From Thainema sp966674685 (lineage in GTDB: Bacteria > Cyanobacteriota > Cyanobacteriia > Phormidesmidales > Phormidesmidaceae), in contig CBKWJC010000017.1 of the NCBI GenBank assembly GCA_966674685.1, positions 19,648-83,647 on the forward strand: a stretch of 64,000 nt of DNA. Reading direction: 5' to 3'. A program made the position numbers and the translations under genes. Shown in pieces: positions 52,012-60,402 of this stretch. How positions within the stretch are numbered: the first letter of the stretch is position 1; the number at the start of each line of letters is the position of its first letter. Below the pieces are notes generated by a model, which had not been told where the DNA came from, searched no databases, and worked only from the letters and a program-made list of their open reading frames with translations.

Positions 52012-52774
52012 TGTTGAATTCGCTTATCTCCGAAACCTGACTCAGCACGATGAATACGCCGTTACGTAGTCACCATGTTTTAACCCTACCGTCAATTCAG
52101 CTCATGTACGAAAAACCTATCAACGTATAGGGTTCAGTTTTACATAGCGTAGCACTGTATAAGGGCGCTAACTCATCTTCTGATGGGAAGAACAGGCGAT
52201 GGCAGGTTATCTACTTACCTGCAACCTTATCGAGTCGGTTAGTGTAGAACTGTTGCGATCGCATCATTTTTCAGTATTTTGCGCCATCTTAACGTTTTCT
52301 CAAGACCGTAAGCGATTTTCAGAACTCAATGAATTTACATGGGGATTGAGCGTTGAGTGCTGGGTGCTGAGTGAATGGAGGGTGCTGAAATAATTCGCTG
52401 ATCTAATAGCCTTGTAGAGGGGATCTCGTTCTGGTAGGATTCTGATACAGCTAGTATTAAATACTCATCTTTCCTTTGTTGAATGTCATCTTGCCCACCT
52501 GTGCAGCGATGGATTGGTAAGGGAAAGAGAAGATTACATGAGCAAAGTGCGCGCTGCTTGACAGCTTGTTGCTTCTACTGCTCCAGAGTGACAACTCGGA
52601 TTTATGGAAACGATTTCCTGATGGGAGATTGTGACTGTAGCAAGCAAGAGAAGTAAGCGTGATTGTGCCGCACCACGGCCTGCATTTGCAGTGCACAGTT
52701 GGATTAGAATCTGCGGTTTTATTTTGTCTAGTTTTAATGTGTGATTTGCACTGCTTAGCAATTAGAGGGAACCT
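52012..52774. other. petH/prk divergent intergenic region
   Basis: 763 bp without a convincing gene. It must hold both promoters. I looked for an NtcA site (GTA-N8-TAC) on the petH side and found none with exact spacing. No long repeats are seen. Confidence 0.5.
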
Positions 52775-53785
52775 ATGACCAGTAAGCCAGATCGCGTGGT
52801 TTTAATCGGTGTCGCCGGGGATTCCGGATGTGGTAAATCAACCTTTCTTCGTCGGCTAGAAGAGATCTTCGGTAAAGACTTCATGACAGTTATCTGTTTG
52901 GATGACTATCACAGTCTGGATCGGAAGCAGCGGAAGGAAGCGGGTGTCACTGCGCTAAATCCCAAAGCGAATAATTTTGATCTGATGTATGAGCAGATCA
53001 AGTCGCTGAAAGAAGGCAATCCGATTGATAAGCCGATTTATAACCACGAGACTGGTGAGATCGACCCGCCAGAGCGGATTGAACCCAATCGGGTTATTGT
53101 TATTGAGGGTTTGCACCCAATGTACGATGAGCGGGTGCGATCGCTACTTGACTTCAGCGTCTACCTCGACATCAGCGATGACGTGAAAATTGCCTGGAAG
53201 ATCCAGCGCGACATGGCTGAGCGTGGTCACTCCTATGAGGACGTGCTAGCTTCCATCAACGCTCGTCGTCCTGATTTCGAAGCATATATCGACGTACAAA
53301 AGCAGCATGCTGACGTCGTTATCCAAATTCTGCCTACTAAGCTCGTACCGGAAGAGCAAGACAAAGAGCGGAAGATTCTGCGCGTTCGTCTGCTCCAGAA
53401 AGAGGGCATTGAGGGCTTCGATCCCGTTTACCTGTTCGACGAAGGCTCCACGATTGACTGGATTCCCTGTGGTCGCAAGCTGACCTGTTCTTACCCCGGT
53501 ATCCGGATGCACTATGGCCCGGATAGCTACTATGGCAATGAAGTTTCCGTGCTGGAAGTTGACGGTAACTTCGAGCGCTTAGAGGAGCTGATCTATGTTG
53601 AGAGCCATCTCAGCAACACTTCAACCAAGTTCTACGGCGAAATGACGGAACTTTTGCTGAAGCACCGTGAATACCCCGGTTCCAGCAATGGTAGTGGTCT
53701 GTTCCAAATCTTGGTTGGTCTGAAGATGCGGGCCACCTATGAGCGCCTAACGGCAACCACTCTGCCCCAGGCTGCTAGCGTTTAA
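52775..53785 (+). CDS. prk: Phosphoribulokinase
   Basis: 336 residues. Walker A GDSGCGKSTF at the N-terminus, catalytic-region CLDDYHSLDRK, and YNHETGEIDPPERI. The redox-regulatory cysteines are present: Cys19 in the P-loop and Cys41 in ICLDDY, as in chloroplast enzymes inactivated by disulfide formation and reactivated by thioredoxin. It phosphorylates ribulose 5-phosphate to RuBP, the Rubisco substrate, and binds CP12/GAPDH in the dark. A clean terminator follows. Confidence 0.97.
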   Translation: MTSKPDRVVLIGVAGDSGCGKSTFLRRLEEIFGKDFMTVICLDDYHSLDRKQRKEAGVTALNPKANNFDLMYEQIKSLKEGNPIDKPIYNHETGEIDPPERIEPNRVIVIEGLHPMYDERVRSLLDFSVYLDISDDVKIAWKIQRDMAERGHSYEDVLASINARRPDFEAYIDVQKQHADVVIQILPTKLVPEEQDKERKILRVRLLQKEGIEGFDPVYLFDEGSTIDWIPCGRKLTCSYPGIRMHYGPDSYYGNEVSVLEVDGNFERLEELIYVESHLSNTSTKFYGEMTELLLKHREYPGSSNGSGLFQILVGLKMRATYERLTATTLPQAASV

Positions 53786-53840
53786 ACCAAAACGTGACTA
53801 TCTGTTAGTCAACTGACTCTATCAGTTAGGTTCAACATTA

Positions 53841-53876
53841 AAACAGGCAAGGAATCTGAGCGTTCCTTGCCTGTTT
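53841..53876 (+). terminator. Terminator of prk
   Basis: Perfect 14-bp arms AAACAGGCAAGGAA / TTCCTTGCCTGTTT with an 8-nt loop, 56 bp after the stop. Confidence 0.88.
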
Positions 53877-53912
53877 CGTGTTGGTAGTAGGTGGCTTGGC
53901 TAAGCTAGAGTT

Positions 53913-54755
53913 GTGGATTCTACCTTGGAATTAGTAGTTTTAATGGTTAGATCGAGTTCGCTACCGTACTTTTCCGGGTTTGAGTCGCTTTCTGTAGAGC
54001 AGCAGACCAAGCTTAATCCAGATGGGTATCCGGCGCTGTATTCGTCTGCGACGCCGACAAGTGCGATCGCAGTTTGTCTACATGGCTTTACGGGAATGCC
54101 CTATGAGGTAAAACCAGTGGCTGAAGCCTGTGCGAGGTATGGGCTAGATGCCGTTACGCCCTTATTGCCTGGACATGGATATGCAGAGCGGGTTGATCAG
54201 CAACGAGAATTTGCTCAAATTACGCGGGATGTCATGCTAGAGGCGGCGCGGCAGGAAATTGCCCAGGCAAGGCAGCGGTATGACTGGGTAGGGGTGTTTG
54301 GTCTGTCGATGGGAGGTGCGATCGCATTAATAATAGCTAGTGAGGGATTAGTAGATGCCTGTGCCGTGGCGGCACCCTGTCTACGACTACCGCGCCGGGC
54401 TGAAATTTTAGTGCCACTGCTGGGGTGGGCCAGCTTTTGTGTTGAAAATAAGGGCAGCGCATCCTACTACTTGCCCTGCTATTCGTTCTATCATTCTTGG
54501 GCGGTGCGAGAGCTTTGGAAAATTGCTCGTCATGCCCGTCAGCGCCTACCTCACATTATGTGCCCAACTTTAGTCATTCATACTCGGAATGATCGGACTG
54601 TTCCAGCTAGCGCAACTGAAGCTGTTGAGCAACAGGTAGCTGGCCCAGTCAAAACAGTCTGGTTTGATGAATCAGGGCACTGTATGCCGCTAGATATTAA
54701 CGGTGCTGAAGTTTCCACCCAAGTTGCTAAATTTTTGATTGATGAATCGCGTTAG
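53913..54755 (+). CDS. Alpha/beta hydrolase, carboxylesterase-like
   Basis: 280 residues from GTG 53913; ATG 53943 is an alternative 10 codons later. LHGFTGMPYEVKPVAE (oxyanion region), nucleophile elbow FGLSMGGA, a late Asp in HTRNDRTVPAS and His in DESGHCMPLD complete a Ser-Asp-His triad. It resembles Est30-type carboxylesterases and monoacylglycerol lipases. No signal peptide. Natural substrate unknown. Confidence 0.9.
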   Translation: MDSTLELVVLMVRSSSLPYFSGFESLSVEQQTKLNPDGYPALYSSATPTSAIAVCLHGFTGMPYEVKPVAEACARYGLDAVTPLLPGHGYAERVDQQREFAQITRDVMLEAARQEIAQARQRYDWVGVFGLSMGGAIALIIASEGLVDACAVAAPCLRLPRRAEILVPLLGWASFCVENKGSASYYLPCYSFYHSWAVRELWKIARHARQRLPHIMCPTLVIHTRNDRTVPASATEAVEQQVAGPVKTVWFDESGHCMPLDINGAEVSTQVAKFLIDESR

Positions 54756-54914
54756 TAATTTAGCTGGTTGACTAACAAACTCTTGCTTTCTCTGTTTTTT
54801 CGTAGGTCGAGTAGAGTGCTAGCGAAACCCAACAAGACCGGGATTGACGTTAGGTTTCACGTTTCTTTCAAAATCACCAACTGTCAAAACTTGTTGAGCA
54901 CAACAATACTACTA

Positions 54915-55526
54915 CTAATTTTGGAGAATAGCTTTGGTGTTGTTGACTGCATTAATGGCATATTGATTATCTGGTTGCTGGCGCAGCGCTCGTTCGAAAT
55001 TAATCAGTGCCGTTTGATAATCCTTTTGCTCATAGGCTGCATAACCAACCGACATACACTGTTTGAAATCACAAGGTGATTGTGCTTCTGCTTGGGCAAC
55101 AGATGTCTGATTGTTAGGAACTGGCTCCGTGGATGCTGCGCTGCTTTCTAGGGTAGGTGCGTCTGCCACTGCTTCTACTGATGATTCGGCTGCTGCGTCT
55201 TCTTCGATAGTGACGTTAGTCTCATCGTAGAGAACTGTAGAATCGTCCACATAGTTTGCGGGAATGGGAACAAACAGCATTTGGATAATTACACTTAAAA
55301 TGACAGCACCGAATCCACCCAGTGACAAGAAAAATGAGCGTCGGACAGATTTATTGCTCCACTTCATAACCGTAAAAGCGAGGGCGGCAAATGGCACAAA
55401 TAAATACAGCAGTCCCCAGGTAGAAGATTCTTGGAAGGCTAAAACTAAGCTCCAAACCCCGCTACCCATCATGGCTAATATGCCTAAACCAAACATTAAA
55501 AAAATCAGAATTAGAATAATGAACAT
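54915..55526 (-). CDS. Membrane protein with C-terminal TPR-like repeat
   Basis: 203 residues from ATG 55526, directly after AGGAGGACAC; an earlier Met is 5 codons upstream. Three hydrophobic helices (about 2-22, 28-48, 58-85), an acidic Ala/Ser/Glu linker (TIEEDAAAESSVEAVAD) and a C-terminal segment with one TPR-like motif: SVGYAAYEQKDYQTALINFERALRQQPDN. Two cysteines (SPCDFKQCMS) precede it. It could scaffold other proteins at the membrane. Family not recognised. Confidence 0.8.
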   Translation of the reverse strand: MFIILILIFLMFGLGILAMMGSGVWSLVLAFQESSTWGLLYLFVPFAALAFTVMKWSNKSVRRSFFLSLGGFGAVILSVIIQMLFVPIPANYVDDSTVLYDETNVTIEEDAAAESSVEAVADAPTLESSAASTEPVPNNQTSVAQAEAQSPCDFKQCMSVGYAAYEQKDYQTALINFERALRQQPDNQYAINAVNNTKAILQN

Positions 55527-55541
55527 GTGTCCTCCTAACAA

Positions 55542-55978
55542 ATAACTAAGTTAAAACTATAAATTGAGATACTGCAATCAAATTAGAAATGCTTAAATAT
55601 TTGGTTTAGCTGATCTGCTGCTAAGAGTTAAATTTGTCAAAGTTGTTGTTGATGCGATCGCACATAAAGTTGTCAATAAGCTTTAAACGGAACGATGAGC
55701 ATCGCCCTCATCACCTGAATGCCCAAAATGAGAGCGTTACCAACAGAATCTAGAAAATAAATGTAAAACGTGAACTTTTACTAAAAAATAGACGGGCAAA
55801 CTCGGTTCATTTTGAGATGGCGGTTCATACTTGATTTAGCTTTCGATCCTAGAGAAGCTTGAGCGAAGCTGTTAAAGCTCAAACACCAGCCAGTGGTTTA
55901 GATAGTTTAGAACATGTAGATCTGGGATTTGAGCTGTGCATAATCCTAAAAATGCTCAAAACGTAATGCTCAAAACAT
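55542..55978. other. Intergenic region
   Basis: 437 bp between divergent genes with one HIP1-like site near 55657. No gene or long repeat is seen. Confidence 0.5.
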
Positions 55979-56575
55979 ATGGTAGAAGGCTCATTTCAAG
56001 AATCTAGCTTGGGCTGGCAGCTATCTCAGCTTCAGCGGCGGGTGACCGAGTGGATCGAGCTGCGATTTTCTCCGCCCGAAGTCGATACACCAGATTGGTC
56101 GCCAAATTGGACAATTCCGGAATGGATTACTAAGGCGATTTTTTGGGGCATGATATCGATTCTGGCGGTTTGGCTACTCTGGCAGCTTTATCTGGCACTG
56201 CAACCCTACTGGCAGCAGTGGCGATCGCAAAACTGGCAGCGGATAAACCGCATCAATCAGCCTGCGGGCACGGAACACAGTTTGTCCTACTGGCTGAAGC
56301 AGGCAGCGGATTTGCAGCAGGCGGGTAACTATACCGAAGCCTGCCGCGCTCTCTACATGGCAATGTTGCAGCGGCTGCATGAGACGCAGGTAATTCCAAA
56401 TCAAATCAGCCGCACGGATGGCGAGTACCTGCGGCTGGTGAATGAATTACCTCAACCACGCCCCTATCAGCTGTTGTTGCGGACGCACGAGCGCATTTGC
56501 TTTGCGGGGGCAACAATGACGGCTGAAATTTTCCAGCGCTGTCGTCGCGCCTATGAGGAGATTGTAAAACCATGA
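55979..56575 (+). CDS. DUF4129 domain protein
   Basis: 198 residues. One membrane helix (about 52-72: WITKAIFWGMISILAVWLLW), then a soluble helical DUF4129 domain: YWLKQAADLQQAGNYTEACRALYMAMLQRLHE and QISRTDGEYLRLV. Such domains accompany MoxR/DUF58/transglutaminase-like clusters. It overlaps the next gene by 4 bp (ATGA), so the two are co-translated. Confidence 0.88.
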   Translation: MVEGSFQESSLGWQLSQLQRRVTEWIELRFSPPEVDTPDWSPNWTIPEWITKAIFWGMISILAVWLLWQLYLALQPYWQQWRSQNWQRINRINQPAGTEHSLSYWLKQAADLQQAGNYTEACRALYMAMLQRLHETQVIPNQISRTDGEYLRLVNELPQPRPYQLLLRTHERICFAGATMTAEIFQRCRRAYEEIVKP

Positions 56576-57675
56576 TGCGATCGCGACGCGTGTGGCTATT
56601 GGCGGGTTTATTAGTTGTGCTGCTAATTGGTGTGTCACTCATTGCAGCTCCAGCGAATAATAAGCTGCTTCAGGGATCAACCTATAGTCGATTTCCTAGT
56701 GGCTATGGGGCGTGGTATGCCTATATGCAGCAGCGTCCGGTGATGATTCAGCGCTGGCAAAAGCCGCTGGAACAGCTAGAGGAGCAGACTGTAGAAGAAG
56801 CAGAACCTGCAACTCTGATTCGAATTAGTCCAATTCCTTACGTTTGGTCATGGCAGTCGGACTATCCCTGGGTAGAAGCGGGCAATACGCTGATTTTGGT
56901 TGGCAATTCTGCGCCTGCGACTGAAGCGGATTTCACGACTCAGCAGAACAGCGAGGTGGGGCTGGTTCAGATTGATACCCGTCGCCGTCAGGCTAATACT
57001 TTGGAAAATGCGACTGTGCTGCTGGGGGATGAATATGGTGCGATCGCATGGCAAATTCCCCAAGGAGAAGGGCAGTTGATCATTGTAATTCCGCCCTACC
57101 TGGCGGCAAATGCCTATCAAAACGAACCGGGCAATTTCGCGTTTTTAGCCAGTTTGGCGGAGCAAGCAGGCGGCAACATTTTTGTGGATGAATATCTGCA
57201 TGGCTACAAAGATGCCGATGCAGAAACCACGGAAGAGGCAACGGGTTCATGGATTTCCTATCTGGCTCGAACGCCCTGGAGCTTAGTGCTCCTGCAAGCA
57301 GGGGTAGTTATCCTAGTTGCGATGTTGGCCAGTAATCGACGGTTGGGCCATGCGCTTTCGCTGCCGTCGAGGGATGTAAATAATAGTGAAGCCTATATGC
57401 AGGCGCTGGCGCAGGTGTTGCGTAAGGCCAAGAGCCAGTCTTTTCTAGTTGACACGATTAGCAAGGAAGAGCGGCTGCAACTTCAGCGCAAACTCGGTTT
57501 GGGCATCCAGCCTGTCGATGATCAGAAGCTGACAGAAGCCTGGACACAAAAAACAGGTCGTCCTGCCGCTGAACTGCAAACGGTGCTGCAACCACCCGGT
57601 TTAGCTCATGCCCTGCGAGAGCGGGAGCTGATGGACTGGCTGCGGCGTTTACAGGCCGCGCGATCGCAGATTTAG
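56572..57675 (+). CDS. DUF4350 domain membrane protein
   Basis: 367 residues. One N-terminal helix (VWLLAGLLVVLLIGVSLIAAP), an external domain (SGYGAWYAYMQQR, LIVVIPPYLAANAYQNEP, FVDEYLHGYKD) and a second helix (about 238-258: WSLVLLQAGVVILVAMLA), followed by a cytoplasmic helical tail (AYMQALAQVLRKAKSQ). The DUF4350/DUF4129 pair is a known module of unknown function, often beside a MoxR ATPase and DUF58 gene; neither lies immediately downstream here. Confidence 0.88.
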   Translation: MMRSRRVWLLAGLLVVLLIGVSLIAAPANNKLLQGSTYSRFPSGYGAWYAYMQQRPVMIQRWQKPLEQLEEQTVEEAEPATLIRISPIPYVWSWQSDYPWVEAGNTLILVGNSAPATEADFTTQQNSEVGLVQIDTRRRQANTLENATVLLGDEYGAIAWQIPQGEGQLIIVIPPYLAANAYQNEPGNFAFLASLAEQAGGNIFVDEYLHGYKDADAETTEEATGSWISYLARTPWSLVLLQAGVVILVAMLASNRRLGHALSLPSRDVNNSEAYMQALAQVLRKAKSQSFLVDTISKEERLQLQRKLGLGIQPVDDQKLTEAWTQKTGRPAAELQTVLQPPGLAHALRERELMDWLRRLQAARSQI

Positions 57676-57708
57676 CTCTACTAGTCCTGACTATGCGAAT
57701 CTAAATTC

Positions 57709-57753
57709 AGAAGATGCAGTTGCCGCCGCATCGCGGCGGCAACTGCATCTTCT
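57709..57753. terminator. GCCGCCGC hairpin family, copy 3; terminator of DUF4350 gene
   Basis: Perfect 21-bp arms 57709-57729 and 57733-57753, centre TTGCCGCCGC-ATC-GCGGCGGCAA. Begins 33 bp after the stop. Confidence 0.85.
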
Positions 57754-57851
57754 TGACTTGATAAGTTTTTGTCACATGAGTCAGCATCAATGGTAACGAG
57801 GGGCAATCTAAAAGATAGATTTACTCCCTTACACCAACAAGGAGCCGTTCA

Positions 57852-58052
57852 GTGGCGAGAGTTTTAATCGGTAGCGTAATTGCGATCGCAATATCCGTTT
57901 TTGCGTTTCAGACCTTCATGAAAACCAGCAGCAGTCCTGTTTCCGGCGAAGATGAACCGATTGTTGAATCCAGCCAGCAAAAGATTGACGATGCGCTAGA
58001 GAAAGAAACCGAGCGGATGCAAGAGCTGAATAATGTTGGTGATAATCCTTAA
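57852..58052 (+). CDS. Small membrane-anchored hypothetical protein
   Basis: 66 residues from GTG 57852, preceded by AAGGAG. One N-terminal membrane helix (ARVLIGSVIAIAISVFAFQTF) and an acidic, helical tail (SSQQKIDDALEKETERMQELNN). No recognised family. The good ribosome site supports it. Confidence 0.7.
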   Translation: MARVLIGSVIAIAISVFAFQTFMKTSSSPVSGEDEPIVESSQQKIDDALEKETERMQELNNVGDNP

Positions 58053-58140
58053 ACCCCAGATCCCAGCTTTTGTGAGACTCAATTAAGCAGGGAACCTAAG
58101 CTCCTTGCTCTACTGAGAAGATGGACTCGAAAGGCTGCGA

Positions 58141-58434
58141 CTAGGACTCTTCTCCCAGAATCTTCGGCACCTTAAAGAAGGTATCTTCTCGATCTGGAGC
58201 ATTGTCTAGCAGAGCCGTGCGATCGCTAAAAGGTTCGAGCTGGTCAGCACGAGTGATATTGCTGACGTCAATGGCGCGAGTTGTGGGCGGCACGCTGTCT
58301 GTGTCGAGTTCGCTCAACTGCTCAAAATAGTCCAAAATGCTGTTGAGCTGTCCCGTAAACTGCTCTTTTTCCTCTTCAGTGAGGCTCAGACGAGCCAAAT
58401 GAGCGACTTTCTGTACCTGTTCGCGATCAATCAT
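58141..58434 (-). CDS. gatC: Asp/Glu-tRNA(Asn/Gln) amidotransferase subunit C
   Basis: 97 residues from ATG 58434 (MIDREQVQKVAHLARLSLTEEE), the usual GatC start; an ATG at 58467 would add 11 residues. LNSILDYFEQLSELDTDSVPPT and LDNAPDREDTFFKVPKIL are diagnostic. GatC stabilises GatA in GatCAB, which amidates misacylated Glu-tRNA(Gln) and Asp-tRNA(Asn). gatA and gatB are elsewhere. Confidence 0.95.
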   Translation of the reverse strand: MIDREQVQKVAHLARLSLTEEEKEQFTGQLNSILDYFEQLSELDTDSVPPTTRAIDVSNITRADQLEPFSDRTALLDNAPDREDTFFKVPKILGEES

Positions 58435-58487
58435 AGTGTCCTGAATAGTGCTGCTAGCAAAAGTCATTCAACCTGAAAACGTCCTAC

Positions 58488-58549
58488 AGGGGCGGGTTTA
58501 GTTGCCAACTCAAGTTCTTAATCTTAACTGATTAACAAAACCCGCCCCT
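58488..58549. repeat. AGGGGCGGGTTT inverted repeat
   Basis: Perfect 12-bp arms AGGGGCGGGTTT (58488-58499) and AAACCCGCCCCT (58538-58549), 38 nt apart, 28 bp after the ycf3 stop on the minus strand. A related pair occurs at about 50679-50735. It may terminate ycf3. Confidence 0.7.
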
Positions 58550-58577
58550 ACAAAGGATTATTTTCTGCTGATTCCTC

Positions 58578-59099
58578 TTAGAAAAATACATCAATATTGG
58601 ATCGGCCTGTAGTTTTGAGCCAGTTTTGCGCCTCAATGTAGTTGTTGGGAGCGATGCGAATTGCCTGAATCCAATACTGAGCCGCTTGGTCAAACCACTC
58701 TTCAGCCTCTTCGGCCTCGCCTGCTTCTTTCAACTGCTCTCCCTTAAAGTGGTAGATTACTGCAATGTTATTCAATGCCTGAGGCATCTTGGGGTTAAGG
58801 TCGAGTGCCTCTTGATAAAGCTCTAGCGCCCGATCGTGCTCACCATTGCTGGTATAAATCAGGCCCATGTTGTAGAGAACAAAACTGCGATCGTAAGGGT
58901 CTTCCTCAAAATTAAGTGCTTCCTCGTAGTTGGCGAGCGCCTCGGCATATTCACCATCGGCTTGAGCAGACATGCCGTCTCGATAGTAAGCAAAGGCTCG
59001 CTTTTCGTTCTGGTTGGCTGGCATTAACTTCAAAATCAGGTCTGCCATGACCGTAAAGGTGCGGTCGATAAAGTTGTCGTTGCGTTGTGTCCGAGGCAT
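58578..59099 (-). CDS. ycf3: Photosystem I assembly protein Ycf3
   Basis: 173 residues, full length. Three TPR units are visible: AFAYYRDGMSAQADGEYAEAL, SFVLYNMGLIYTSNGEHDRAL and AEEWFDQAAQYWIQAIRIAP. MPRTQRNDNFIDRTFTVMADLILK is the typical start. Ycf3 is a thylakoid-associated chaperone for assembling the PSI core. Confidence 0.96.
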   Translation of the reverse strand: MPRTQRNDNFIDRTFTVMADLILKLMPANQNEKRAFAYYRDGMSAQADGEYAEALANYEEALNFEEDPYDRSFVLYNMGLIYTSNGEHDRALELYQEALDLNPKMPQALNNIAVIYHFKGEQLKEAGEAEEAEEWFDQAAQYWIQAIRIAPNNYIEAQNWLKTTGRSNIDVFF

Positions 59100-60402
59100 A
59101 AGCGTTTGTGATGTGAACGGATAGCTGTGAATTAGTTAGCGATGTGAAAGTTGGAATGAAATCTAATTGGACTCTAGCAAAAAGATCAATTCTTGAGTCT
59201 ATCAGGGTGAGGTGTGCAACTGGCGTGATTGTTCATGCTTCTATAGCTCGACTGGCCCATCTGTTCCATGATGAATCAGATAAATCAATGTCAAACGTGT
59301 GTGACACAGTTCTTTTCGGCGGCTTTTAATAAAATTAACGAATGATTTGATGGGTTGTCCGTATTTATACGCAGGCTTCTCCTGCCCAAATCCTATACAA
59401 GAGAAGATGTCGGATGAATTGTGATGTTCTTGTGTTATTGGTGACAGGCATGGCAAATTTACGAATGCGCTGTGCGTCTTTTCAGGCTGGAGATTGAACG
59501 AGTTGCGATCGCGGCTTTGTCTTTTTTATTACGTTTATTCAAGAACCATTGAAGAAATAGCGTTTATCTACTTAGAAGAATAACCCATGCAGGATGGCGG
59601 CTTTAGATCCGGAAGCGGTCTTCAATTAGGGTGCGAATTTGGTTGTGGTTATTTGCAGATAACCGCAGTTGATAGGTATGCGAGCTGGCTGCGGGCAGCA
59701 AAAAGAGCCGCTGGTAAAGCCAGTATGTGGCATGTCTGCTTGTGACAATAGTTACAAAAGCATACTGATAGATGGCTGACAACTGTAAAAGTCACAGTTT
59801 CGTTAAGAATTTATGTCTGTGGTGTCTTGTTCTTATGAATTTTGGGCAAACTATCCAAGGAATCACATCGAGGTTGGCTTATCGTAGAACGTCAAAGTTG
59901 TAAAGGCAGATTAAAGCTCTTGCGTTTGATTGTGCCGTCTGAAAAACGTATCGATTTTTGAAAGGTTGTAACTTGGCGTACTCAAAGTGTGTGGGTGTAT
60001 GCCGATTGAGCTAGTCGGATGATTCATCGCAATCGAATGGTGTTCTCATCCAGTCGGAGCAGTGTTACTCAACGACTCCACGAAAAACGGGTATAGTCTT
60101 CTGCCCTTTTGGCACAAGGTCTATCCATATGTTTGAAGTCTGATTTTTAGCTTGGCGGTGTCTTGGGTGGACGCCAGTTTTGTCAGTCTGAAATTTGTGC
60201 TGTGTCTTTTAGACAGTGGAATTTTCGGCTTGGCAAATCAACCCAATCCATCCTAGGTGCCGAAGCGTATGTTTTAGCCGAAGATCTTTGGATGCACTAA
60301 GTTGAGCGGATTTGAACACGCTGAAAACAAGGCTGTCGCTTCATTCAAGTCATCTAAATTCTGCATTGACAAACCAGTTGTTTTCCCAGGACTGAACTCA
60401 AA
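59100..60402. other. 1.3-kb gene-free region before the giant surface protein
   Basis: No reading frame with a plausible start and protein-like composition is seen on either strand. It contains a HIP1 site near 59505, a short hairpin GGTTAT/ATAACC near 59647-59665 and otherwise unstructured sequence. The downstream part may be a long 5' leader or promoter of the DUF4347 gene. Confidence 0.55.

Noticed and set aside
52081..52170. NtcA-binding site in front of petH
   Set aside because: GTA and TAC triplets occur but only with spacing of 11 rather than 8 bases, and no suitable -10 box at the expected distance was evident.
52199..52761. Small frames on both strands within the petH/prk gap
   Set aside because: No ribosome site, no recognisable protein pattern, mutually overlapping; the region is better read as regulatory.
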